From: Paenibacillus dendrobii
GTDB lineage: Bacteria; Bacillota; Bacilli; Paenibacillales; Paenibacillaceae
Reading direction: 5' to 3'
Assembly (NCBI RefSeq): GCF_009807035.1
Contig: NZ_WUBI01000001.1
Span: forward strand, 1,240,001-1,304,000
Length of the DNA stretch: 64,000 bases
Under the pieces are notes generated by a model that saw only the letters and a program-made list of their open reading frames with translations, did no database searches and had not been told where the DNA came from. Below are positions 1-8,884 of the stretch, in pieces (within the stretch, counting starts at the first letter, position 1; every line of letters begins with the position of its first letter). A program made the position numbers and the translations under genes.

Positions 1-1106
1 TCTTCATCAGACAAAGACGGAGTATAGCCGAAATGCAGGCCATGAATGTGCAGCAGTTTCTGCAGCAGAATTAGAATTTCTTCATGCGACAGCATGTCCA
101 GCTTTAGAATCGGACCCGTGTAGTTCCGGTACCCGTTTCCGGCAAAACGTCCCTCCACCAGCCGCGACCGCAAAGCCTCATAGCTGAATAAGCCGCGCCG
201 CTCATCCTCAACGAACTGGGGCGTCCCCCCCAGGAAGATGCCCAGATGCTCGGCCTTGCCCTGCATCGTGTCATTGAACATGGTCAGCAGCTTCTCATAA
301 TTACTCGTACGGGATACGCTGTTGGATATTTTATATAGATTGACGCCTTCGTCAATAAAAAGCAGCAGTCCTTTGTAGCCAATCTTCGCCATAAATTCCG
401 ACCACAGCTTCATATAGTCGTACCAGTTGTCATCATCGATGATAACGCCGACATCCAGCTCTTTTCTCGCTTCGGTCTTGTTCGGGAATTCGCCGCGCAG
501 CCAGCGTAAAGCTGCCTGTTTCTTCTCGTCTTCCCCCAGCTTGTATCCATTCCAATAGGCCGCCAGCACCCGGGCAAAGTCAAATCCGTGTACCAAATTC
601 TGCATTTCGGCCGTGACCGCAAATATGCGCTGCTCAACTTCCTGGGTTAATGCCGGATCTCCTGCACGTAAACCACATGCCTTCATTGCTTCCTGTTGAA
701 TCGTGGATATCCACTTCTGCAAAACAGCCTCCAGCGCACCGCCGTCCGGACGGGTACGTGTGGACAGATGGGTCATCAGTTCGCGGTAGGTTGCGAGTCC
801 CTGTCCTTTTGTTCCCACCAGTCTTCTTTCAGGCGACAGGTCTGCATCCGCCGTGACGAAATCGCGGTCCAGCGCGTAGTTGCGGATCGTTTGCAGGAGA
901 AAACTTTTTCCGCTGCCATAACGCCCTGTAATCAGCTTCATTGCCGCTCCGCCTTCGGCGATATTTTCCATGTCCCGCAAAATGGCTTCGACCTCGGGCT
1001 TTCGCCCAACGGCAATATGCTCCAGACCGATTCGCGGTACCACACCTGCGGTCAATGAGTTGACAAGGGCTGTCGTCAAGCGTTTCGGTATTTTCAGTTC
1101 CGCCAA
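1..1106 (-). CDS. BrxD-like P-loop ATPase (DUF2791 type), C-terminus cut by window edge
   Basis: The visible N-terminal ~368 residues read through as one open frame to base 1. A Walker A motif (GRYGSGKS) lies near residue 50 and a Walker B motif (GLLLFIDE) near residue 250. The overall pattern (LKIPKRLTTALVNSL start, RIGLEHIAVGR, later GTPQFVED) fits the ATP-binding proteins related to BrxD of BREX systems. The ATPase function is inferred from the motifs. A GTG at 1115 overlaps the stop of the upstream TerB gene by 4 nt, but AGAGGTGA sits better spaced for a TTG at 1106, which I use. The gene follows the TerB_N/TerB_C gene directly, so both are probably cotranslated. The partner helicase often found beside such pairs would lie left of the window. 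Confidence 0.8.
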   Translation of the reverse strand, partial: MAELKIPKRLTTALVNSLTAGVVPRIGLEHIAVGRKPEVEAILRDMENIAEGGAAMKLITGRYGSGKSFLLQTIRNYALDRDFVTADADLSPERRLVGTKGQGLATYRELMTHLSTRTRPDGGALEAVLQKWISTIQQEAMKACGLRAGDPALTQEVEQRIFAVTAEMQNLVHGFDFARVLAAYWNGYKLGEDEKKQAALRWLRGEFPNKTEARKELDVGVIIDDDNWYDYMKLWSEFMAKIGYKGLLLFIDEGVNLYKISNSVSRTSNYEKLLTMFNDTMQGKAEHLGIFLGGTPQFVEDERRGLFSYEALRSRLVEGRFAGNGYRNYTGPILKLDMLSHEEILILLQKLLHIHGLHFGYTPSLSDE

Positions 1107-1111
1107 AGCTC

Positions 1112-2704
1112 TCACCTCTTCAATGATTCAAAATAATCCTTATAATCTTCCGATAGGCTCTCACCATCCACCACCAGGTCTCCGATGGCTTCCATGGCAA
1201 TCTCGTTAATTTCGTCAAGCAGGAGTGCAGGCATCGTTCCGTACTTGTCAGCAATCCGATCAATCTTAATGGATGAGGATGGAGAATGTAGCGCGTATAA
1301 GATTTCGAGATGCGCTTGTCCCAGCATCCCTGCAAACAGAATCCATTCTTCATCCATATCGGAAGTATCCCAGAGCACCGTATCATTTGCAGCCGAATCC
1401 TCGTGTTCATGAGACGGTTCAGGCCGTGACGTGTGAACAAATTCATGTATAGGAACATCATCGTTCACGCCCGTGCTGCTCTTCGCGGGGTCAGGAGAAA
1501 CATCCGAAGAAGACTGATCATTCTGATTCTGATATTCCCGATATTCCTGCTCTTCCTGCTCCGGTTCATCCCACTCCGCAACCGTCAGCATGCTCCGCAC
1601 GTCCTCGCTATCCCTCTGCAGCTCGGCGAGCCGTTTAGGATCAATGGAGATTGCCGGCACTGCCGGCTTCTCGGGCTTGAATTCCTTGTCCAGAAAACGT
1701 TGAACCACCATCTCCGTTTCAGTCTTCAACGTAACGCCCCGGAGCCGTCCTTTGAAATGGTGCAGCTCCCTTAGTTTATTTTCCATGCATCGCAAAAGCT
1801 GCGTGATATAGTATCGCAGCGGTGAGCATCTCCGCAGCTGCGGGATGCGTAGTGCTCTTGTTCTGCCGTAGATGGATGCATCATAGACGGCACTCCGGAA
1901 CAAGTATCTTTCGATTTTCTTTCCCGATCCCTTGTAAAAGGTGTCCACCAGCTTATTTCCGGTTGTTTTACGCAAAAAGGAATCGACAAGCGCTATCACT
2001 TTCGGAGCAAATTCCTCCAGAAGCACGCTCCCGCCATCCAGATAGAACTTGCTGCGCTGCATGTCGTAATCCGACAATGTTAGAATCTGTTCAAATGTAA
2101 GTGAAGCCGGATCATCCGTAAATAATCTCATCAGCTCCAGATCGAACAGCTCCCCTGTTTTGGTAGTTTGTGAACGGGAAACGATGTCCATTAAAGAAAC
2201 ATCCATCTGGTGAACGAGCACGAAATCGCAGACCCAATCCGCTATGTAGCCGTTCAGCTTGGGATACCTTTTACCATAAGCTTCCCAAAGCTTCATCATC
2301 AGTTCGTAGCCCTGTTTCGGAATCTCCCAGCCTGTGCCGTTGATCAGCTCATACAGATAGACGAAAATATAGGACAGGTCCGTAAACAGATACTGCCCTG
2401 CGCGCACCTCGCTCCTCCAGTAAAAATACCAGCTGCGCTGTGCCTCATTCATTTGTTCATAGGTGGGCCAATAGCTCATAAAAGGGACAAAGGGTGTCTG
2501 TTCATCTGTCCGGTCCGCCAAGGCTCTGGCCTGATGCACAAACTGCTGCTCCCTGGATAACGCTTTTACATAAGGAATGGACTCCCCGGCCGGACGTTCT
2601 TTCCGCTCCGGAATGCTCATGCCACGCAATGTCGGGCTTCCTTGCTCCCCTTCATCACTGATATCGATTTCCGCAAAGTTAAGCGGATTTTTATATGAAT
2701 CCAT
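1112..2704 (-). CDS. TerB_N / TerB_C domain protein
   Basis: This 530-residue protein has an N-terminal TerB_N-like region (about residues 60-260, with the FMSYWPTYEQM and WYFYWRSEVRAGQY blocks and SYIFVYLYELIN). It ends in a TerB_C-like region (about 455-530, with MPALLLDEINEIAMEAIGDL). The middle is charged and low in complexity (QEEQEYREYQNQNDQ), which suggests a linker. TerB_N and TerB_C are known from tellurite- and stress-associated gene neighbourhoods; the biochemical role is not established. An ATG at 2704 follows a GGTGAT site. The protein is soluble, with no signal peptide or membrane segment. It sits in one operon with the BrxD-like ATPase, which argues for a complex or a joint defence or stress function; that is inference. 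Confidence 0.8.
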   Translation of the reverse strand: MDSYKNPLNFAEIDISDEGEQGSPTLRGMSIPERKERPAGESIPYVKALSREQQFVHQARALADRTDEQTPFVPFMSYWPTYEQMNEAQRSWYFYWRSEVRAGQYLFTDLSYIFVYLYELINGTGWEIPKQGYELMMKLWEAYGKRYPKLNGYIADWVCDFVLVHQMDVSLMDIVSRSQTTKTGELFDLELMRLFTDDPASLTFEQILTLSDYDMQRSKFYLDGGSVLLEEFAPKVIALVDSFLRKTTGNKLVDTFYKGSGKKIERYLFRSAVYDASIYGRTRALRIPQLRRCSPLRYYITQLLRCMENKLRELHHFKGRLRGVTLKTETEMVVQRFLDKEFKPEKPAVPAISIDPKRLAELQRDSEDVRSMLTVAEWDEPEQEEQEYREYQNQNDQSSSDVSPDPAKSSTGVNDDVPIHEFVHTSRPEPSHEHEDSAANDTVLWDTSDMDEEWILFAGMLGQAHLEILYALHSPSSSIKIDRIADKYGTMPALLLDEINEIAMEAIGDLVVDGESLSEDYKDYFESLKR

Positions 2705-2748
2705 GAACCGTACATCACCATTTCATAGAATATTTGTTCTGTTTTTTC

Positions 2749-2777
2749 ATTATAATACAAATCGGTTGCAGGTGTAA
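2749..2777 (-). promoter_or_regulatory. Candidate sigma-A promoter for the TerB/BrxD-like operon
   Basis: On the minus strand a perfect TATAAT (2749-2754) lies 17 bp from TTACAC (2772-2777), about 45 bp upstream of the TerB gene start. Confidence 0.55.
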
Positions 2778-2908
2778 TTTTTTCGGACAGATTCATGTAT
2801 TGAATGGAACCAGCACTCTCATTAGATCCACTCGCCTTTTTTTTCTGGTTTATAATCTGGAAAGCGTAACTGCTGACATCCAGTTACAAGTGAACCTTCT
2901 GCTTAAAG

Positions 2909-2937
2909 TTGTTCGCTGCAAATAAAACGGGTAAACT
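2909..2937 (+). promoter_or_regulatory. Candidate sigma-A promoter for the TetR gene
   Basis: TTGTTC (2909-2914) and TAAACT (2932-2937) are spaced by 17 bp and end about 31 bp before the ATG of the TetR-family gene. Confidence 0.45.
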
Positions 2938-2968
2938 AGAGGAAAATGGATTATGACGGAGGTGCCGC

Positions 2969-3580
2969 ATGTCTTTAGACAATCGGCCAAAACTAGGTCT
3001 GCGCGAAAGAAAAAAAATGAAAACAAGAGCCTCGATTCAACATCATGCACTGCAATTATTTCGTGTACAGGGTTACAACGCTACCACCATTGAGCAAATA
3101 TCCGAAGCAGCCGAGGTTTCTCCAAGTACCTTTTTCCGATATTTCCCGACGAAAGAAGCTTTAATTTTAGAAGACGAATACGATTCTGTCCTCATTCGAG
3201 CCTTTCAGGAGCTGCCTTCCGGACTTAACCCGCTCCAAGCGCTTCGAGAGACTGTGAAGTCGGGCCTATCCAGTATCTCCAAAGAAGAACGAGAAGCCAT
3301 TCGGGAGCGGACCGAACTAGCCTTTTCCGTTCCCGAATTGCGCGCCGCGTTTGTCAATCAATTGACTGCGACAATCACCATGATCGCCGAACTCGTTGAA
3401 GATCGGTACGATTACGAGCGCAATGATTTTCATGTACTGATATTCGCCGGATCCGTGATTGGCGCCACATTATCGGTACAAATCTACTGTGCGAATAACC
3501 GTGATGCGGATTTTGTTGAATTAATCGATGCAGCTCTTGCCGACATTGAAGCAGGATTACCCCTCCCTAAGAGGGCATAA
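2969..3580 (+). CDS. TetR/AcrR family transcriptional regulator
   Basis: A 203-residue one-component repressor. Residues about 15-60 form the TetR helix-turn-helix (IQHHALQLFRVQGYNATTIEQISEAAEVSPSTFFRYFPTKE, read in two parts), followed by a helical ligand-binding domain that I cannot assign to a ligand. The start follows GGAGGTG at good spacing. It is monocistronic and convergent with the anti-sigma gene, with a long hairpin after its stop. Its target is not evident, because neither neighbour looks like a pump or enzyme operon. It may act on its own promoter or on a distant gene. Confidence 0.85.
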   Translation: MSLDNRPKLGLRERKKMKTRASIQHHALQLFRVQGYNATTIEQISEAAEVSPSTFFRYFPTKEALILEDEYDSVLIRAFQELPSGLNPLQALRETVKSGLSSISKEEREAIRERTELAFSVPELRAAFVNQLTATITMIAELVEDRYDYERNDFHVLIFAGSVIGATLSVQIYCANNRDADFVELIDAALADIEAGLPLPKRA

Positions 3581-3588
3581 AATAAGAT

Positions 3589-3660
3589 AATCCCTTTTAA
3601 GCAGACACTCAATCCCCTCTCCATAGTATGAAGAGGGGATTGGGTGCGTTTAAAAGGGAT
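3589..3660. terminator. Long convergent hairpin
   Basis: A long interrupted inverted repeat: AATCCCTTTTAA and CAATCCCCTCT on the left pair with AGAGGGGATTG and TTTAAAAGGGAT on the right. It lies between two converging genes and could terminate both. Confidence 0.7.
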
Positions 3661-3753
3661 ATTTTCTGTTCTATACAAAAGCAGAACTTTTAGTAATATA
3701 TCGAAATGTGATGCGACTAAGATAAACCACGCAGAACGGTATCTCGATTTTTT

Positions 3754-4764
3754 TTAGTCGATATCAACACTAAAACTCAGCTGCTTCAGAACTTCGCGCT
3801 TCAGCACATGATCTTCGCTCTCTGCTCCTGGCATGATCACAGGCGTCAATCTAAGCTTCGTCTCATTTCTGCTTAATGCAGGAAATCGAATAAAGTTACT
3901 TTTTGTGTTGCTTCGACCCGAAACCGGCTGAATGCTTTTCCCGCTCTGATCTTCCGCTAAGAACACCATATCCCATTCGTTCCCGCCTGATATTACATAA
4001 TAAACCGTCGTCGATATCGGACTTAAGACGAGCTCGCTCACTTGAATCGTTTGGCCGTTATCCAGTGTAATGGTGTGATGGATATCAATTTTCTTGGTTT
4101 CGCTCATGAGTTTTTCCGCAGAAGTTTCAATGGCAAAGCCCCAATCTCCATTAATACTGTCTCTATCCTGAAAACGGATTTCACTAAAAACGATTTGAAT
4201 ATTCATCTTGTTTGTTAACGTATGATCCGGTAAATCTATTGCCCCAACAAATGTATATGTGCCGGAGTCCACTCGGGATTCTTTTCCGCCTCCGTTTTGC
4301 GGTATTTCAGATCCATTCAGATAAACGGACATCCAGGGTGAACAGATCCCCTGCAAATTCACTTCAGATGAATGGATCGTGTAGGAAATGAGAAGCTGCC
4401 CTTCACCCACAAGTACATCATCCAGTCGGATATCAATACCGGCTTCGCTAACCTTTTGTCCGACGGTGGTCGAATAGGTTTTTAGCACGGCAGGGTCACT
4501 TTTCATCTGCTCGGCCATTAACATGCGAAAAAAAGGGATTTCGGACAACGCCTTCACAGGCAGATTGGTCGCGAATGCCATGCAGACGATAAGAAATATG
4601 CAGACGACTGCCAGTCCATATCTCACCGGCATTGGCCTTTTGGGATGAAGTTTTTTTCTGATTCCCTTTTTAATTCGTTTCTTGTCTAATTCACTCATGT
4701 CTTCGTCTTCATATTGCTCCAGCTCAACATGGGCATCATTCAATAGTGCATAGATATCTTTCAT
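3754..4764 (-). CDS. DUF4179-type anti-sigma factor, membrane anchored
   Basis: A 336-residue protein. A charged cytoplasmic N-terminus (about 1-45) leads to one membrane helix (about 50-66, YGLAVVCIFLIVCMAFA) and then an extracytoplasmic beta-rich region of about 270 residues resembling DUF4179. That architecture is typical of anti-sigma factors that hold a partner ECF sigma factor at the membrane. The gene starts 18 bp after the stop of the sigma gene, with GGAGGT before the ATG, so the two are cotranscribed. The signal sensed is unknown. The assignment rests on architecture and neighbour. Confidence 0.8.
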   Translation of the reverse strand: MKDIYALLNDAHVELEQYEDEDMSELDKKRIKKGIRKKLHPKRPMPVRYGLAVVCIFLIVCMAFATNLPVKALSEIPFFRMLMAEQMKSDPAVLKTYSTTVGQKVSEAGIDIRLDDVLVGEGQLLISYTIHSSEVNLQGICSPWMSVYLNGSEIPQNGGGKESRVDSGTYTFVGAIDLPDHTLTNKMNIQIVFSEIRFQDRDSINGDWGFAIETSAEKLMSETKKIDIHHTITLDNGQTIQVSELVLSPISTTVYYVISGGNEWDMVFLAEDQSGKSIQPVSGRSNTKSNFIRFPALSRNETKLRLTPVIMPGAESEDHVLKREVLKQLSFSVDID

Positions 4765-4782
4765 ACGAACACCTCCGGATGA

Positions 4783-5331
4783 TCATTGCTCTCTTAACCC
4801 TTTGTATAATGCTTTCAGCTTTTTTCGTCCCCGTGACAGCCGATTATATACCCAAGAATGTTTAACACCTAGATCAGATGCGATTTTTCCGATGCTTTGC
4901 TCATGGATATAATGATTCATAAAAATTTCCCGATCCTTTTCTTCCAAGCTGCCGAGCATTTCCTCCAATTCTGAACGAAGATCGTCCAATGAATCTTGTT
5001 CGTAACCACGGCTCGCCTGTTCTACTTCGCTACTTATGTACTGCGCTTTACTCTTTTCCCTGTAATATTTCCGCTCGTAATCTATGGCCTTATATTTGGA
5101 TATAGCTGCCAGCCAATTCTTGAACGAATTCTTGTCTGCCGAGAACGATTCCGCATGATTCCATATAGACAGCAAAATATCATCCATACATTCCTCGTGC
5201 ACATCCTGCTGATGGAGATGCTTTCTAATGATGCTTTTGATTAAACCGCTATACTGGTCAATGACATAATAAAGGGCTTTTTCATTATGCTTACGCAGTT
5301 CGGACACCACATTTTCTTCCGTAATTCTCAT
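4783..5331 (-). CDS. ECF-type RNA polymerase sigma factor
   Basis: A 182-residue sigma-70 family protein. Region 2 (about residues 15-90) contains HEECMDDILLSIWNHAESF and FKNWLAAISKYKAIDYER. Region 4 (about 120-180) contains LEEKDREIFMNHYIHEQS and a helix-turn-helix, IASDLGVKHSWVYNRLSRGR. There is no region 1 or 3, as expected for ECF sigma factors. AAGGAGAG precedes the ATG. The sigma factor is first in a two-gene operon with its DUF4179-type antagonist. Autoregulation is usual for such pairs, but I could not define the promoter with confidence. Confidence 0.9.
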   Translation of the reverse strand: MRITEENVVSELRKHNEKALYYVIDQYSGLIKSIIRKHLHQQDVHEECMDDILLSIWNHAESFSADKNSFKNWLAAISKYKAIDYERKYYREKSKAQYISSEVEQASRGYEQDSLDDLRSELEEMLGSLEEKDREIFMNHYIHEQSIGKIASDLGVKHSWVYNRLSRGRKKLKALYKGLREQ

Positions 5332-5436
5332 TCAAAGCTCTCCTTTTCAAAACAGCTACATCTTATAGTTCGAATGAATGTGTGCAGTTCTATCACTTAG
5401 GGACAACATTTTTTCTGGAATTCTATCCTTATAACA

Positions 5437-5474
5437 GAAAAAAGGTACTCTCCGCTGATGGGATTGTACCTTTT
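5437..5474 (-). terminator. Rho-independent terminator of the ABC exporter operon
   Basis: AAAAGGTAC pairs with GTACCTTTT around a 20-nt loop. On the minus strand the stem runs into a T-rich stretch just beyond the permease stop. Confidence 0.7.
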
Positions 5475-5539
5475 AGCTTAGACGTTAACTATAGGCCTTT
5501 GTTACGGGAAACCAGAGAATCTTTCTATTGATCTAAGGA

Positions 5540-6592
5540 CTATAGCTTGCGGTACTTTTTGAGCGCCAATATGTTCAGCAAGATAAAAAGTACGGCAAAG
5601 GCGAACAGTACCCCTAGATCAAGGGCGATATCGCTAAAACCGAGTCCTTTGTACATCACGCTTTTGAGCGCGTCCGCCCCGTAATATAACGGCATGATTC
5701 TCGCAATGACCTGCACCCAGGTTGCCATGTGATCCAGCGGGAATATACCCGCGAAAAAGACCTGCGGAATAATGACAATCGGAATGAACTGCACCATTTG
5801 GAACTCCGAAGATGCGAAGGTCGATAATAAAATCCCCAGCGAAAGGGCAACAAACGCCAAAAGGAGATTCGTTAACAGGACATACCAGATGGACCCGGCC
5901 AGGTTCATATCCAGCACCAAGGTCGCATAGAGAACGACGATCACCGTTTGAAGAAAAGCAAAAATGCCATACCCGGCCAGATACCCTGCAATCACCTCTC
6001 CCCTGCGCACCGGAGTGGACATTAAGCGTTCCAGCGTTCCGGTCGTGCGCTCCCGAAGAAGTCCGATTCCTGAAATCAGGAATACGAAGAAGAAGACGAA
6101 GAATCCGATCAATATTGGACTTAATGTATCAAAAAAGGTGGTATCCGCGCTGCCATACACATATTCCGTTGTGAGCGAAAGTTTGGGTGCAGCCGCATTC
6201 CCCTGCTCTTGAGTCATTTCCGATAATGCAGACGTCGCCTGGCTGATTCTCATCTGCAACGCTTTGGACTGGGAAGGATCATTGTTTTTCAGAATCAAAT
6301 GAATGCCGCCTTCCTGCATTTCAATCACGGCATCCAGCTTATCCTTTACTAAGGTGTTCTTATCGGCACTATCGTAAGAAACAACGTTCATTCCCTGCTG
6401 ATTCATCAGCTCGATAATTTGGGGATTGAGTTTGACCACGCCGATCTTGGCGTCAGATGCATTTCCTGTATGATTAAATAGATAATACATCAAAGACAGC
6501 ACGAGTAAAGGAGCAAGGAACAATAATGCCAAGGTTCTCTTATCCCGCAGCAGCTGCTCGCAGATTCTACGGATGAGCGCTCTGATCCTCAT
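5540..6592 (-). CDS. ABC-2 type exporter permease
   Basis: A 350-residue membrane protein with one N-terminal helix (about 22-40), an extracytoplasmic domain of about 120 residues, then five hydrophobic segments (about 160-345). This is the usual shape of ABC-2 permeases of the DrrB/YhgE kind. ELMNQQGMN and similar soluble stretches fill the outer loop. The ATG overlaps the end of the ATPase gene by 4 nt, so translation is coupled. The pair probably exports a drug or lipid-like molecule. The substrate cannot be read from the sequence. Confidence 0.85.
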   Translation of the reverse strand: MRIRALIRRICEQLLRDKRTLALLFLAPLLVLSLMYYLFNHTGNASDAKIGVVKLNPQIIELMNQQGMNVVSYDSADKNTLVKDKLDAVIEMQEGGIHLILKNNDPSQSKALQMRISQATSALSEMTQEQGNAAAPKLSLTTEYVYGSADTTFFDTLSPILIGFFVFFFVFLISGIGLLRERTTGTLERLMSTPVRRGEVIAGYLAGYGIFAFLQTVIVVLYATLVLDMNLAGSIWYVLLTNLLLAFVALSLGILLSTFASSEFQMVQFIPIVIIPQVFFAGIFPLDHMATWVQVIARIMPLYYGADALKSVMYKGLGFSDIALDLGVLFAFAVLFILLNILALKKYRKL

Positions 6593-7314
6593 GATTGCTT
6601 ACCTCCTGCCTGCAGGAAGACTTCTTCCAAGCTATTCGCGCGGAACTGCTGCCTGAGCTGCTCCGGCGTGCCGCGGGTCAGGATTCTTCCTTCCCTTACC
6701 ATCGCGAGCATATCGCATTTGTCGGCTTCATCCATTACGTGCGTCGTGACGATTATGGTTTTGTGCTCGTCGTTTTTAAGCCGGGTTAACTCATTCCAAA
6801 TGGACTGCCTCAGTTCCGGATCGATCCCAACCGTCGGCTCATCCAAAATCAACACTGAAGGGTTATGAATGAGAGCGATGGCCAGTGACAATCTTCGTTT
6901 CATGCCGCCGGAATAAGCAGATACCTTTTTACCCAATTCATCCTTCAGATTGACAAGATCGGCTGCATAACCAATCCGTTCCTTTTGCTCCGCTTTGCCC
7001 ATCGTGAACATCGCTGCGAAAAACCTCAAATTCTCTTCTCCAGTGAGTTCATTATATAACGCGTCCGATTGTGCCATATATCCAATGTGCTGGAGCATCG
7101 TCAAGCTTGGCATTGGAGTGTGAAGGACCTCCACCATACCTTCATCCGGCATATCCATGCCGACCAACATTTTTACAAGCGTCGTTTTGCCTGCGCCCGA
7201 CGGACCAATCAGTCCGTATATCTGGCCTTTTTCCATATTCAGATTGACGTTGGAGAGTACAGTTTTCTTACCAAAACTTTTGCTGACCTGCTGCACCTTA
7301 ACCGTCGTTTCCAT
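6589..7314 (-). CDS. ABC exporter ATP-binding protein
   Basis: About 241 residues with a complete nucleotide-binding domain: Walker A GPSGAGKTT near residue 40, signature YSGGMKRRLSLA near 135, Walker B VLILDEPTVGID near 155 and the switch His in IVTTHVMDEAD. An in-frame ATG at 7329 exists, but GGAGG is spaced 8 nt from the ATG at 7314, so I start there. It couples with the downstream permease. A TetR-family gene is divergent, suggesting substrate-responsive repression of this exporter. Confidence 0.9.
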   Translation of the reverse strand: METTVKVQQVSKSFGKKTVLSNVNLNMEKGQIYGLIGPSGAGKTTLVKMLVGMDMPDEGMVEVLHTPMPSLTMLQHIGYMAQSDALYNELTGEENLRFFAAMFTMGKAEQKERIGYAADLVNLKDELGKKVSAYSGGMKRRLSLAIALIHNPSVLILDEPTVGIDPELRQSIWNELTRLKNDEHKTIIVTTHVMDEADKCDMLAMVREGRILTRGTPEQLRQQFRANSLEEVFLQAGGKQS

Positions 7315-7463
7315 AGGCAAAACCTCCATTTTCGATAATGAACACCGCGTTGATTATCTTTCCCGCCTTCATTATAATCAATCGATAGAATGACTACAAT
7401 GAACAGAATCGCCGAATGTGATCATTAACCGTCAGCAACTGAAATACCTGGAGGGATATGAAC

Positions 7464-8117
7464 ATGAACCAAACCACCGACCGCCGGATTCTTCGTACGA
7501 AAGCCTTAATCCGCGATGCATTGACAGAACTAATCGAAGAAAAAGGATTTGAGGCTCTGACCGTCAAAGATATAACATCCAGAGCACAAATGAATCGCGG
7601 GACTTTCTATCTCCACTACCGGGATAAGTATGATCTTCTGGAACAAAGCGAACAGGAGCTGATCGAAGGATTAATTGCGATCATTAGCACTATTCAGCCT
7701 TTTAATCAAAAATCGTTTCTCTCCATGGACAAACCCGTTCCGCAAATCGTACATGTCTTTGAATATATGAACGAGCATGCGGATTTTTTGAAAACGATTC
7801 TCGGTCCCAAAGGTGATCCGGCCTTCCATCCGCTGCTCAAATCCATGTTGTGGAAGTACTTGTTTGAGAAGAATGTTACCCCGCTCATCAAAAAGGAAAA
7901 TACGCTGGTGCCGCCGGAATATCTGATCTCCTACATCGCCTCGGCGCATTTCGGGATCATTCAGGAATGGCTGATGCAAGGCCGCAGGGAATCTCCCTAT
8001 GACATCGCTTTGATCTTGACCAAGCTAACCTTGAAGGGGCCGCTGTATGCTGCCGGCATATTTAAACAGATGCAGGAATTGGGAGTTAACGAGAACGATC
8101 CGTACGATAACGAATAA
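7464..8117 (+). CDS. TetR/AcrR family regulator divergent from the ABC exporter
   Basis: About 217 residues, with an N-terminal helix-turn-helix (RTKALIRDALTELIEEKGFE then VKDITSRAQMNRGTFYLHY) and a C-terminal all-helical domain typical of TetR proteins with the longer effector region. GGAGG fits the ATG at 7464 better than the one at 7458. It is transcribed away from the exporter and is followed 20 bp later by a methyltransferase gene. The likely role is local control of the exporter and of its own operon; the ligand is unknown. Confidence 0.85.
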   Translation: MNQTTDRRILRTKALIRDALTELIEEKGFEALTVKDITSRAQMNRGTFYLHYRDKYDLLEQSEQELIEGLIAIISTIQPFNQKSFLSMDKPVPQIVHVFEYMNEHADFLKTILGPKGDPAFHPLLKSMLWKYLFEKNVTPLIKKENTLVPPEYLISYIASAHFGIIQEWLMQGRRESPYDIALILTKLTLKGPLYAAGIFKQMQELGVNENDPYDNE

Positions 8118-8137
8118 TATACTCGGGAGGTCCTATC

Positions 8138-8740
8138 TTGAATAAGCAAAAGCTGATCAAGAAGTTCGACAAGCAGTCGGCCAAGTATGAAGAAAGCACA
8201 CGCAAACGGATGCTGGGTGTATGGCGTAATAGACTCCTTCAAGGGGTGCAGGGTGACGTGCTGGAGATCGCGGTCGGGGCCGGAGCCAACTTTCATATCT
8301 ACGATATGGATAAAGTCCGTCTTACGGCAGCAGACTTCAGCCCCATGATGCTCCAGCGTGCTCGTCGGTTGGCGGAAGAGATGCACTTCCAGGTCCATTT
8401 CATCGAATGCGATATCGAAGCATTGGATTTCCCGGAGCATTCCTTTGACTGTGTTGTCTCCACCCTGTCCCTGTGCGGTTATGAAGATCCAGAGATGGTT
8501 CTGCGAAATATCAGCAAATGGTGCAAGCCTGGCGGTCGCGTATTTCTCCTGGAGCATGGGCTTGGAAAAAACCCGTTGTTGAAATCGGCGCAGCGATTGC
8601 TAAATCCGGTTGCCCGCAAAATGTCAGGATGTCATTGGGACCGAAATATCGAGCAGATCGTACAGCGTTCCGAACTGAAGATTGAACGTATCGAGAGATA
8701 TTGGAACGGCATGGTACATTTGATATGGGCTAGATCATAG
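8138..8740 (+). CDS. Class I SAM-dependent methyltransferase
   Basis: A 200-residue methyltransferase of the type 11 / UbiE-like fold. Motif I is VLEIAVGAGANF near residue 45, an acidic residue ends the next strand (TAADFSP), and the motif SFDCVVSTLSLCGYEDPE follows near residue 105. The substrate may be a lipid or small molecule and cannot be identified from the sequence. A TTG start follows GGGAGG by 7 nt. It is cotranscribed with the TetR gene upstream, so its expression is probably tied to the same inducer as the ABC exporter. Confidence 0.85.
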   Translation: MNKQKLIKKFDKQSAKYEESTRKRMLGVWRNRLLQGVQGDVLEIAVGAGANFHIYDMDKVRLTAADFSPMMLQRARRLAEEMHFQVHFIECDIEALDFPEHSFDCVVSTLSLCGYEDPEMVLRNISKWCKPGGRVFLLEHGLGKNPLLKSAQRLLNPVARKMSGCHWDRNIEQIVQRSELKIERIERYWNGMVHLIWARS

Positions 8741-8884
8741 CGGCTTCGGAAATATATTCCTTTTTTTCACAGATACATATTGTCGCTAGAAACATCGTTT
8801 GCTATCATTAAGAAAGCAGAATGCGAGAACATCAACCAAGTGCGATACCCGCAATCATTTGGTTTCTTAAGGAGAGATGATGCT

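Noticed and set aside
5332-5430. Possible ECF promoter upstream of the sigma gene
   Set aside because: TATAAG and TTGTCC are present but no consistent -35/-10 pair with a standard spacing could be shown.
7330-7460. TetR operator between the exporter and its TetR gene
   Set aside because: An imperfect TCATT/AATGA dyad is present, but nothing stands out enough to call it an operator.
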